A stretch of 64,000 bases of DNA from positions 622,501 through 686,500 of the forward strand of contig JANJXV010000187.1 of assembly GCA_024803745.1 (NCBI GenBank), in the 5' to 3' direction. Source of the stretch: Megascapheus bottae. Its lineage: Eukaryota; Chordata; Mammalia; Rodentia; Geomyidae. The notes below the pieces were generated by a model, which did no database searches, was not told the origin of the DNA, and saw nothing but the letters and a program-made list of their open reading frames with translations. Positions 32,990-42,089 of this stretch are shown here, piece after piece; position 1 is the first letter of the stretch; every line of letters begins with the position of its first letter. The translations under genes and the position numbers were made by a program.

Positions 32990-33430
32990 GAGAAAAAAAT
33001 TATATAGAAAGGTATACAGCATAATAAACCCAACACCTACATATCCACCCTCTGCAATTAAAAGTTAATGTTTATTTACATCCGTTAGGGTGTATTTAAC
33101 ATCTAGAATAACACTCAGTAACACTGGAATTTTCCTCGTTGCCTCTCCCAAGTTCACTCAGGCTTTATAGACAGCTTGCTCTTTATCAGCTGAGCAATCT
33201 TCTTATTCATGTGTTTGCTGGAGAGATTACTAAAGCCATGTGTAAATCCCATAAACAACATGCAACAACATATAGAACTGTGGTATAGTTTCATCTATTC
33301 CCTGCAGCATTTGTTTATCCTTGACATTATTTTCAAAGACCCATTTGGGCTGGCACATACCCATTCATCCATTATCATAGCTCTATGACACAGAATCATG
33401 TTCATGTAAATTTTTGTCAATATAAACTCA
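32990..33430 (-). repeat. Possible old L1M fragment, antisense
   Basis: 'TATAGAAAGGTATACAGCATAATAAACCCAACACC' and 'GAATCATGTTCATGTAAATTTTTGTCAATATAAACTC' are loosely like old L1M 3' sequence read backwards. Weak. Confidence 0.35.
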
Positions 33431-33439
33431 TTTATTGGT

Positions 33440-34025
33440 CAGAGTATGGATTAATATATACTAGTATGTAATGTATTGATATATAATGTACTAATATATA
33501 GCTAGCATGTTTAATATATTTGTAATATACACTCTTATTATAGTATATTATATTATTAGAAAATATGTTTATAGATTATATTTATTTTTTTCCCCAATCT
33601 TGGGGCTTAAACTCAGGGCCTGAGCACTGTCCTTGGGCTTTACTCAAGGCTAGTTTTCTACCACTTCCAGCTTTCCTGTGTATGTGATATGGAAGAATAG
33701 AGCCCAGGTCTTTGTGCATTCTAGGCAAGTACTTTACCACTGAGTCAAACTCCCAGCCCCTATATTTATAAATGTATTATATTATATACTTACAACACAT
33801 TATAAAAACATTTAGAATATGGTATAATTATATTATTAAATATAATATATAGTAGTATAGTATATATAGTATATAAATAGTATAGTGTATATTACTGGAT
33901 TGTATATGCTGTAATATATACACTAAATATATTATATATAAATGCATGTACTGTGTATAGATTATACTTCTGTAGACAGATTTATAGATTTATATCTGTA
34001 GATTAGTAAATACATTAATTGATTA
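33440..34025. repeat. AT-rich region hosting a SINE
   Basis: About 400 bases of TATA/ATAT-rich DNA on both sides of the SINE at 33586-33760. Alternating TAGTATAT words suggest expansion by slippage. Confidence 0.85.
33586..33760 (-). mobile_element. Family A SINE, antisense, with TSD
   Basis: GGGGCTTAAACTCAGGGCC, CTCAAGGCTAGTTTTC, GAGCCCAGGTC, GCAAGTACTTTACCACTGAG, CTCCCAGCCCC. TATATTTAT flanks it at 33577-33585 and 33761-33769. Confidence 0.88.
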
Positions 34026-35350
34026 ACATATTAATACATAAATCTAGACCCTAATAGATTAATTTGGTTGATTACTACATTTTAAAATTGAAGTTCATAT
34101 AACATAAAATATACCATTACATCAACTTTGTAGGATATGTTTTTCAAAAGAACTAATTTCAAAGTAAATTGAGGATTCCCTAACTTAAATATGCCAAAAC
34201 CAGTAAGGGAGACAGCACTCTCCAGACATGCCTGTCCTTTCAAGTTATATTTCCCAAACCACCTAAACTCAAACGGCTCACAGCCACCTCCATTCAGTTT
34301 AGGCTTCATTCTGCTGGAGTTGCTAACTGCCCATCTACATTAGCAAACTCAAAGTGGATCCAGCAATCTAGATTGGCTTCTCTGGACAAAGAGCAATCTA
34401 TCTTCATTTGTCCTTGAACAAAATGCCATACGGTGAAAAGTAACAAACATCTCTCTCTTACATTCAGAGGAGCTGAAAGTCTGGCACCCAGGTTATCCAG
34501 CTTGGCTGCCCTCTGGTGAGAGCTCTTTCTGTATGGAGTCCTTGGTGCTTTCTCGTTATCTCTTTCTTCACAGGTAGAGGAAAGGGGAAGTCTAATCTCC
34601 CTTTCTCTTTTTACAGGTCACTGATCTGTCAGGAGGGTCCCCACCCTTGTAATTTCATTATCCTGTCATGACTCCAGCAAAGTCTGATCTCTCAACACCA
34701 CCACACAGTGGGTTAGTGTTTCGATATATTAATAGGTGGTGCAGGGGAGGGAAAGCATTGGGTCTCCCCGAGGCCGAGCCGAGCCTGGGTGTAAATACAC
34801 GGCCCATTTGTGCAGTGGGTGCAAAATACGGCGATGAGCTAAATGTCCCCACCCAGTGTCCAGATTCTGGCCCTGGTCTCAGGTGCGGGTACAGAGCAGT
34901 CAAGCCATGGCTGCCTGCCTCCTGCTCCAGAAGTGAGGCAAACATTTGCTGCTGGGATGGAAAGGCCTGCTTCTCTGTTTTGTCTGTGAAAACTGCCTCT
35001 CATAAATAAGAGATCAAACCAGGAACGCATATCAAAGCAGATGCAGCCAGAGCCGGGCTAGCCAGGAAGGAAGACAGAGAATTATAAAATGAGTCTACAG
35101 CCCTTGAGCTGAGCATGACAAGGAAGGAAGAAGCAAAATCACCCCAGAACCTGAGGAATGTGCTACCCAGAGACTGTTCCACTACTAACAGGAATGGATC
35201 ACCCAACTAATTCATCTGTCTAACCACCCAACGTGGAAAACTGCACCTCTTAGGACACAGAGACCCTGGGAATGGATCAGTTGTATAACCAAACCACCTG
35301 GCTACCTTCCCACTCAGCCATGTCAGCAATTTAAGTGTTCAGATCAGTAG
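34026..35350. other. Unique sequence, no gene recognised
   Basis: 34330-35000 is balanced and repeat-free. Overlapping frames of 95 codons (34658-34945, -) and 113 codons (34668-35009, +) cover the same DNA on opposite strands, which argues against either being real without conservation evidence. Confidence 0.4.
34505..34519 (-). promoter_or_regulatory. CTCF-like motif, reverse
   Basis: GCTGCCCTCTGGTGA; its complement TCACCAGAGGGCAGC fits the CTCF core CCDSNAGRKGGCRSY at 14 of 15 positions. It points toward the forward motif at 14388. Confidence 0.5.
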
Positions 35351-35460
35351 AGACCGGAGTTGGAATCCCATTTCCATCATTTACACATTAAAATCACTTC
35401 TGGGTTAGGAACTTGAGCCCCACCAATCTACTTTCCAGACCTGTAAAACTGGGATAACGG
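35345..35460 (+). repeat. MIR-like fossil SINE
   Basis: 'GGAGTTGGAATCCCATTTCCATCATTTAC', 'GACCTGTAAAACTGGGATAACGG' correspond to MIR '...CTGTAAAATGGGGATAA'. Confidence 0.75.
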
Positions 35461-35692
35461 ATTGGGTGCTGATGGGCTCGTGCCAGTCCTCCTAGCTACT
35501 CAGGAGGCTGAGATCTGAGGATCACAGTTCAAAGCCAGCCCAGAAAGGAATATCCCTGAGATTCACCAATTAACTACTGCCCCCTCTAAAAGACCAAAAG
35601 GAGCGCTGTGGCTCAGTTGACATTGATGCTAGCCTTGAGCAAAAAAAGCTCAGGGACAGCACCCAGGCCCTGAGCTCGAGTGGTGGCATGCA
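35461..35692 (+). mobile_element. Family B SINE
   Basis: GCTGATGGGCTCGTGCCAGTCC, TACTCAGGAGGCTGAGATCTG, GGAGCGCTGTGGCTCAG, GCTAGCCTTGAGC, GGCCCTGAGCTCGAG. Confidence 0.87.
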
Positions 35693-36414
35693 CTCACAGG
35701 CATACCGGTTTCCTCTGAGTCACGAGACACCTGAGTAGTGAGGTTGGCCACACTTGAGGGCCCATGGCTTCAGAGATACCTGCCAACATTTCCTATCCCA
35801 GGCCTCACAGAGCTGCAGTGAGGAGGAAAAGCTACATGCTGGGAAATGACCCCCTGGCCTACAGGATATGGTGGGCTCCCTTGGCTTTGCCCTAAGACAG
35901 AAAAGGCTCACAAGGCCTTCTTCACCCAAAGCCCTCAGGTCCCATCTGGATCTTAGGAGAACTGATAGAAATCCTGAGCATTCATTCCTGTGGAAGAGCT
36001 CTTTCTCTCCTGCATCTAAGCGCAAGACAGCTCTAAGCTGACCTTGGAGTCCCTGGAGTCTAGGACAGCTTCAAAACAGTACATAGAAGAAAGCATGCCC
36101 GTTAGGGACCCGCCATTCTGGGTTGGAAAACTGGCTCCATCAGTTGGCCACTTGTTCATGTTACTGAACCCCCAGATTCTCATCAGTAATGAAAATGATG
36201 ATCCATTGTTTTAAAGCAGACTGTCCAAAACATCTAAGTGAGAAATGGGAAAAGTGAATTTCCTGCACTCAACTGGGGAGAATGCTATGCATGATGAACC
36301 TACCAACAGTCGTTGTGATAAAACTGTGGATGAACATTTGCTAACTGTGTTGACTGCTGTTGGCGTCCCCTGCACCCCTGACTATCAACCCATTTTATCT
36401 TCTAAAGAACCCTG
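35693..36414. other. Unique sequence with MIR at 36120-36230
   Basis: 'CCACTTGTTCATGTTACTGAACCCCCAGATTCTCATCAGTAATGAAAATGATGAT' is MIR in + orientation. A 101-codon reverse frame (35720-36025) is unrecognised. Confidence 0.45.
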
Positions 36415-36640
36415 AGAGAAACCGATAGCTCTCATCCCAGCCACTCAGGAGGCTGGGGTCTGAGGATCATGGTTCAAAGCCAGCCCAGGTAGGAAAGTCT
36501 GTGAGACTCTTATCTCCAATTAGCCATAATAAGAAAAAAAAGCCAGAAGAGGAGATGTGGCTCAAGTGCTAGCCTTGAATAAAAAAGCTCAAGGACAGCA
36601 CCCAAACCGTGAGTTCAAGCCCAGGACACACACACACACA
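36415..36640 (+). mobile_element. Family B SINE
   Basis: GATAGCTCTCATCCCAGCCACTCAGG, TTATCTCCAATTAGCC, AGAGGAGATGTGGCTC, GAGTTCAAGCCCAGGAC, then a CA run leading into the purine tract. Confidence 0.87.
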
Positions 36641-36819
36641 GAGGAGGGGGGGAGAGGGAGGAGAAGGGGGAGGGAGGGGGAGGGAGGGAGAAGGAGGGAG
36701 AGGGAGGGAGAGGGAGGGGGGAGGGGGGAGGGAGAGAGGGAGAGAGGGAGAGAGGGAGAGAGGGAGAGAGGGAGAGAGGGAGAGAGGAAGAGGGAGAGGG
36801 AGAGAGGGAGAGAGAGAAG
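36641..36819 (+). repeat. Polypurine tract (GGGA)n
   Basis: GGGAGGGGGAGGGAGGGAG and GGGAGAGAGGGAGAGA repeats with no pyrimidines for about 179 bases. It starts at a SINE tail. Confidence 0.96.
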
Positions 36820-36833
36820 CACAGCAGAGGCAG

Positions 36834-37242
36834 TGTGATGGTTAGTCTTGAATGGCATCCTGATTGGCTTGGGGGAAACCTGGGAAGTTAGGAAAGGCCA
36901 CCTTGGGGTGTGTCTGAGTCCTTTCCTGAGAGCAATAACTGAAGGGAAGACCCAATGAAGGGGTAGAAATCTCTCTGAAAGTGAGCAGAATCCTCCCAGG
37001 GCCTAATCAGGGTAAGAGCAAAAAGGGAAAGGAAGCCACCTCAAGCAAATTTTCTCCTTCTCCCTCCCTTCTCTTCCTCATCCTCTCAATCCCTCCCCTC
37101 TCCTCTTTGGCCACCAGGACATAACTTGCTTTGATCTTTCCTGCACCATTCCTACCAGAATGACCTTAAGCACAGAGCAAATGCCTTTTCTCTTAGGTTG
37201 TTTTCTCTGTTGTTTGTCCCAGCAATGAGAACTTAATCAACA
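36834..37242 (+). mobile_element. Probable solo LTR, ERVL/MLT2-like
   Basis: Begins TGTGATGGTTAGTCTTG and ends ACTTAATCAACA (TG...CA). 'GGGTGTGTCTGAG', 'AACTGAAGGGAAGACCCA', 'GGCCACCAGGACATAAC' and 'GTCCCAGCAATGAGAAC' follow the order of the common ERVL-type LTR opening 'TGTGATGGTTA'. No internal viral genes are present. Confidence 0.6.
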
Positions 37243-37244
37243 GG

Positions 37245-37350
37245 GAACATGCTTGGGTATCTCTGCTTTGTAGGAAACTGAGGCACAGGGAAGCGGCAAG
37301 CCTGTGGTCAAGGGCAAGGGCAAGGTCACAAGATGATAGGAGCCCGCATC
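37245..37350 (-). repeat. MIR-like fossil SINE, antisense
   Basis: 'GTAGGAAACTGAGGCACAGGGAAGCGGCAAGCC', 'GGTCACAAGATGATAGGAGCC' match reversed MIR core. Confidence 0.75.
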
Positions 37351-38022
37351 AGAATTCAAGAAAGCCATCTAGCCTGGAGCCATGCTTCTTAGTCCCTCTG
37401 TTGTTCTTCTTTCACCTGCTCTTCAGCCAGAGGTGGCCTTAGACGTGGCAAAGCCCCACATTAACTCGGGCACGCTGCCACTTTTGTCTTTGCATCACTT
37501 GGTTCAAATATTCTGCCCCTGGCAGAACATTTCCCTACCTCACAGGCATCTTGGCAACAATTATAAACTTCTTATTAAATTCTTATTAACTCATTAGAGA
37601 ATTTAAAAAAAAAAAGCACTGCTCAAATTAACCACATCAACCATTAGTCTTCTCTCAGTTTGTGAATCCCATTTGCTCTCAGGAATAACAAGGAATGAGA
37701 TCAGATGATAAATGATAGTATTTATGGGCTGTTTGGGTTGCAATTTCTCCCAGTGTGAGGGTTTAAAATCATTGGTCCTGAGCTGATCAGATTAAATCAT
37801 GTTAGGTATGGCTCAAGCCTTCACATGGCTTCTTCTGAGCATTATTTGTTCTAAGTAAATATTATTTGATAATATGCAGATTCCCAATCCTACAAATAAA
37901 TTTCCCCAAAGCAGTGTCTTCCATACTTACCGTGACTCTTGGGTTGCAAGAAACATAACTAGAACTGATTTGAACCAAAAGTAAGGAAGGGAAAGATTGA
38001 TCATGCTGTGTAAGAGCAGGAA
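37351..38022. other. Unique sequence, nothing recognised
   Basis: No repeats recognised. Confidence 0.45.
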
Positions 38023-38245
38023 GATGGCTGGGGGCTCAGATATGTAATCTGAGCTACAGAGAGGCTGAGACCTGAGGATCTTGGTTTGAAGCCAGCCCAA
38101 GCAGGAAAAGTCTATGAGACTCATGTCCAATTAACTATTCAAAAAGCCACAAGTGGAGCTGTGATTTAAGTGGTAGAATGCCAGCCTTGAGTGAAAAATC
38201 TCAGGGACAGTGCCCAGGCCTTGAGTTCAAGCCCTTGTGCCAGCA
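38023..38245 (+). mobile_element. Family B SINE
   Basis: GATGGCTGGGGGCTCAGATATG, CAGAGAGGCTGAGACC, GTCCAATTAACTATTC, CACAAGTGGAGCTGTG, GAGTTCAAGCCC. Confidence 0.86.
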
Positions 38246-38415
38246 CAGAAGAAAGACAGAAAGAGAGAGGAGAAAGGTGGAAGGGAAGGAAGAGAGGGAG
38301 AGGGAGGAAGGGAAGAGAAAACAAAGTGAGGCAAAGAGAGGGAGAAAGAAATCAAGAGAAAAATAGAGGAAGAGAGAGAAATAAAAGGAGACAGAGAGAA
38401 AGGCAACAGACAAGA
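38246..38415 (+). repeat. Polypurine tract
   Basis: GAAAGACAGAAAGAGAGAGG onward, mostly G/A with rare C/T, growing out of the SINE tail at 38245. Confidence 0.92.
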
Positions 38416-38499
38416 AAATGGCTTAGTAGTTTCTTTAAAAGCATACATTTGCCATGTAACCAGCTTTCCCATGCCCTTGTACTTTTAAGAGAAAGACTG

Positions 38500-39040
38500 T
38501 GAAAGTCTATGTCCACAAAAAGATATATAGCCAAATGTACAAGACACTATTACTCATCATTTTCAGTCAGAAATTGAAAGTTGGGGGGGGGAGAAACCAC
38601 CCAACAACAGACAAATGGATCAATCATGAACTACTGGACTATTGATGTGAGGATCAACAGAAACATATCTTCAAATTATTATGCTGAATTAAACAAGCCA
38701 GACCAAAACACAGAATACATATTGTAGAGTTCCCTGGACACAAAATACTAGAAAATAAAAATTACTTGTGACGGAAACAGATCGGTGGTTGCCTGGGGTT
38801 TAGAGGGCAATGAAGAGAAAGGCCTCAAAGGGGCTCCAGTACACGCTGGGATGCTGTGGATCTATTCACGGTATTGGTGGTGACTCAAGGAACATCCTCT
38901 AATGACACACGTGAAAACGTACACAAGCTATTACATCAACCGCATCTCCTTAAAGCTGAAGAACGAAAGAAAATAGTGGGTCACACCACCAACAGCCTTC
39001 ATTTCAAACAGCAGATAGGATACACGGAAAGACTGTAAAC
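38500..39040 (+). mobile_element. Old LINE-1 (L1M-type) 3' end
   Basis: 'ACCCAACAACAGACAAATGGATCAATC', 'ATTATGCTGAATTAAACAAGCCAGACC', 'CAGATCGGTGGTTGCCTGGGG' correspond in order to the old mammalian L1M 3' end ('ATGCTAAGTGAAAGAAGCCAG ... GTGGTTGCCAGGGG'). Strongly diverged; interrupted by a G-run at 38583. Confidence 0.82.
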
Positions 39041-39251
39041 CCCACCCCGCTCATCTCTTTCTCAATTCTCCATGATGGCCTGGGCACCTCTGCAAGGTAA
39101 CCTTGTCCCAACTACTGCACATGTGAGGACCTTGGGTGCTGGCAACACTAGGAGCTCAACAATCAAGAAGGCCCCCACTCTGCTTTGGTCTGTCTGCACA
39201 AGACCACAGATAGACTCTACATGCCTGTGTTTCCCTTCAGGCCACTACTTA

Positions 39252-39555
39252 GAAATGGGAGGAGGGAGGACGAAAGGGAGGAGGAGGGAGGAGGAAGAAG
39301 GAGGGAAGAGGAAGAAGGAGGAAGAAGGAGGGAGGAGGAGGAAGGAGGGAGGGGGAGGGGGGAGGAGGAGGGAGGGGAGGGGGAGGAAGGGGGAGGGGGA
39401 GGAGGAGGGAGGGGGAGGAGGAGGGAGGGGGAGGAGGAGGGGAGAGGAGAAGGAGGACAAGGACCACGACAACAACAACAACAAAGAAGGAAGGAGAGAT
39501 AGGTAGAGGGAGAAGAAAGAGAAGGAAGATGAGAGGGATGGTGGGAGAGAAAGAA
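39252..39555 (+). repeat. Polypurine tract (GGA)n
   Basis: About 300 bases of GGAGGAGGA, GGGGGAGG and AGAAGG, interrupted once by CCACGACAACAACAACAAC (39463-39482). Long Ser/Pro/Leu or Glu/Gly/Arg frames are artefacts. Confidence 0.96.
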
Positions 39556-39639
39556 TTGGCCCTATTTGAGATGTGTATTCACCCCTGTCGTTGGGAGGTA
39601 GGTCTAGTTCCAGAAGAAATAGATACCCAAACACAGTCT

Positions 39640-39815
39640 CAAAAGGGATTCATCGTAAGCCAAAACTATATTGCAATTTTTTTTATCTCTTCTACTGAGA
39701 ACGATGAAAGGACTGACGCTGATCAAGATGCATGTGCTCATAAACTGACATGTGGAAGTGAAACTCCTTTGTACAACGAGTGAAAGATTATAATAAAGTT
39801 ACAATAAAAATATGA
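39640..39815 (+). repeat. Unnamed dispersed repeat 3' end, copy 2
   Basis: TGATCAAGATGC at 39720-39731 and TGTACAACGA at 39770-39779, the same 50-base spacing as copy 1. It ends AATAAAGTTACAATAAAAATATG, an A-rich terminus with two AATAAA words. A purine tract lies just upstream. Confidence 0.55.
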
Positions 39816-40004
39816 CGGCTACAAATATGTATTTAAATCACGCAATTTTTTTAGTGTAGGCAAATCAACTGTTGACTGAAATATTAGGTGGTAAATGGCT
39901 GACATTAAGTGTGAGCTTTGACACGGCCAATGCTACTAAACAGTAAATTCTATCTGACGCCGAGTGACTCCAGGTTGTGCCTTTTGCCTCAATCCAAGTG
40001 TTTT

Positions 40005-40110
40005 CTATGAGTTGGGCATGATCTTGCACACCTGTAAGCCCAGAACTTGAGAGGCTGAGGCAGAGAACCTCAAATACACTGTCTCAAAAGACACAAAAGG
40101 ACAGCAAGCA
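40005..40110 (+). mobile_element. B1-like monomer
   Basis: GTTGGGCATGATCTTGCACACCTGTAAGCCC, TTGAGAGGCTGAGGCAGAG, CACTGTCTCAAAAGAC. Independent of family B. Confidence 0.65.
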
Positions 40111-40219
40111 AACATTATTTTCTGTACCACACTCTGTTCTCAATTTCTCAAATTCTTGATCTAAATTTAAAACATTTGCCTAGGTCTTGAGTTGAGCTCT
40201 CAACACCAAAAAAAATGAA

Positions 40220-40940
40220 AACAAGAAGAAAACCCTGATAATCATTCCATATTTTCAAAAAATCTATCTTTGTGGCCTTCAAGTCCCTGAGGTCAGCCTT
40301 GTACAGAAAACAGCAGAGGAATGGGTAGCAAAAGACTGAAGGTTACCCCAAAACTACTTCCCAGGATGCTCTTTACAGGCAGGGGATGGCATTGCTTTTC
40401 AGTTGCCAAAGCACATTTCCAACATACCAGACACTGGTGAGTCACCTCATAGTTCCTGTGGTTTAGGCCCAGCTTACCTGGTCTGCAGCTTGTGGACCCC
40501 GTGTCCAGACAGCCGCGTGACTGGAGAAGAGTCTGCTGCTGCAGAGACATCATCCCCTTGATGGCTGGCTGATGGAGTTCACTTTGAGGCTGCATGACGA
40601 AGGGAAAGGCCAGAGACGTGAGGTACCCCCAACCCTTCAGCCACTCTTCTTCCATCTAGAAATGCAAGGGCGTTGTCATGTAAAAGGGCAGGGCTTACAG
40701 ACTGCCTTGCAGCTGTGAAAAAAAAAATCAACATGAGGGCGAAAGGCTTTGAAACCCAGCCATCAAACAGCAACTTCCCTGTTCCTGGAGATCTGTAGGA
40801 GAGCTCTTTCTTGGGGTGCACCTGTAGAACCTTCGAGTCTAATCTAAAATACCCTGTCAAGAAGAAGCTGAGGAGCAAGCACAGCCCAGGTAGAAGAGAA
40901 GAAGCATGCCGCCATCAGCGGGCTTCGCAGTGGATCAGAA
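40220..40940 (-). other. Unique sequence with open reverse frames and splice-like signals
   Basis: Reverse frames of 120 codons (40293-40655) and 99 codons (40579-40878) overlap in different phases. An acceptor-like TTTTTTTTCACAG ends at 40713 and a donor-like CCAG/GTAAGC lies at 40478 on the minus strand. No domain is recognised, and the enclosed 235 bases are not open in any single frame, so coding is unlikely. Confidence 0.25.
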
Positions 40941-41400
40941 CTCTTTAACCCTTGCACCTGGACTGGGACCAGGTGGGGTTGATTCTACCAAGACTCTGCT
41001 TGTAAACAACCCACACCTCTAGTTCCCCTGCCCTGGCCAATCAGATGAAAAAGCCATCACTCCTGGCCAATGGACAGACAGGTCTTTTGGTATGCTCTTG
41101 TCTCCAACCTTCAATAAAGCCATTGTTTTTCCTTTCAAAGAGCATGTGGGGCCTGTGACCTTCACATGGTCACGAATTCCATCCTTGCACCCTTCCGTTA
41201 CTTGAAGCTTCTCTCCCTCCCTCTCTCTTGTTCCTCTCTCTCGCCCCCGTCCTGTTCCCCCTCCATTTTTCTATTTCATTCTCTCTCTACTGAAGTTATC
41301 CTGTGTCGTCTCTCCCCTCTGTAGTAAATCTCTCTCTACTTCCTACTATACTCTTTTAAGGACCCCTTGGTTGGCTACATAGGAGCTAGTTTTTGTTTGG
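40935..41400 (+). mobile_element. Possible LTR fragment
   Basis: GGCCAATCAGATGAAAAAGCC, GGCCAATGG, then CAATAAAGCCATTG at 41112 and a CT-rich 3' part. CCAAT boxes, AATAAA and this order suggest an LTR, but ends and TSD are not visible. Confidence 0.3.
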
Positions 41401-41600
41401 AGAGTAAGCTTAAGGAATTATCTAATATTCTCCTGTGTGTGTTGTGTTGTGTGTTGAGACTTGAACTCAGGCTTGGGCACTGTCCCTAAGCTTTTTCCTT
41501 TTTTTTTTTTTGCTCAAGGCTAATGCTCTACCACTTGAGCCACAGATCTACTTTTGGCTTTTTTTTTCAGTAGTTAATTGGAAGTAAGAGTGTCAGGTAC

Positions 41601-42006
41601 GGGGCCGGGAGTTTGGCCTACCGGTAGAGTGCTTGCCTAGCATGCATGAAGACCCAGGTTCGATTCCTCAGTAATACATACATAGAAAAAAGCTGGAAGT
41701 GGTGCTGTAACTCAAGTGGTAGAGCACTAGCCTTGAGAAAAAGACTAAGGATGGGCCAGGAGTTTGGCCTAGTGGTTAAAGTGCTTGCCTAGCATGCATG
41801 AAGACCCGGGTTCAGTTCCTCGGTACCACATGTAGAAAAAAGCCGAAGTGGTGCTGAGGCTCAAGTGGTAGAGCTCTAGCCTTGAGAAAGTCCAAGGACA
41901 GTGCTCAGGCCCTGAGCTCAAGCCCAGGACTGGCAAAAAAAAGAGAAAAAGACTAAGGACAGTGCTCAGTCCCTGAGTTCAAGCCCCATGACTGGCAAAA
42001 AAAAAA
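41601..42006 (+). mobile_element. Family A SINE (middle layer) with TSD
   Basis: 5' part 41601-41751 and 3' part 41960-42006 rejoin into one dimer ending GCCCCATGACTGGC plus A-tail. The flanks GTGTCAGGTAC (41590-41600) and GTCTCAGGTAC (42007-42017) differ at one base. The second copy lies between. Confidence 0.92.
41752..41942 (+). mobile_element. Family A SINE (innermost) with perfect 17-bp TSD
   Basis: Near-consensus copy with GGCCAGGAGTTTGGCCTAG head and A-tail. GAGAAAAAGACTAAGGA occurs at 41735-41751 and 41943-41959. The youngest of the three layers. Confidence 0.95.
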
Positions 42007-42089
42007 GTCTCAGGTACTTTCTGCCCAGGATGGTTTTGAACCATAAGCTACCTGCTGAATTACAGAATGCATACCTGTCCAACGGGCCC

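Larger units (their letters stand above)
41445..42085 (-). mobile_element. Family B SINE, antisense, interrupted by nested SINEs
   Basis: Left arm 41445-41600 (CTTGAACTCAGGC, CTCAAGGCTAATGCTC, GAGCCACAGATC, AATTGGAAGTAAGAGTGTC) and right arm 42007-42085 (CTCAGGTACTTTCTGCCCAGG, TTTTGAACCATAAG) belong to one element. It is split by a family A SINE, itself split by another. Confidence 0.85.

Noticed and set aside
34658..35009. Overlapping + and - frames of about 100 codons
   Set aside because: They share the same DNA on opposite strands and neither resembles a known family.
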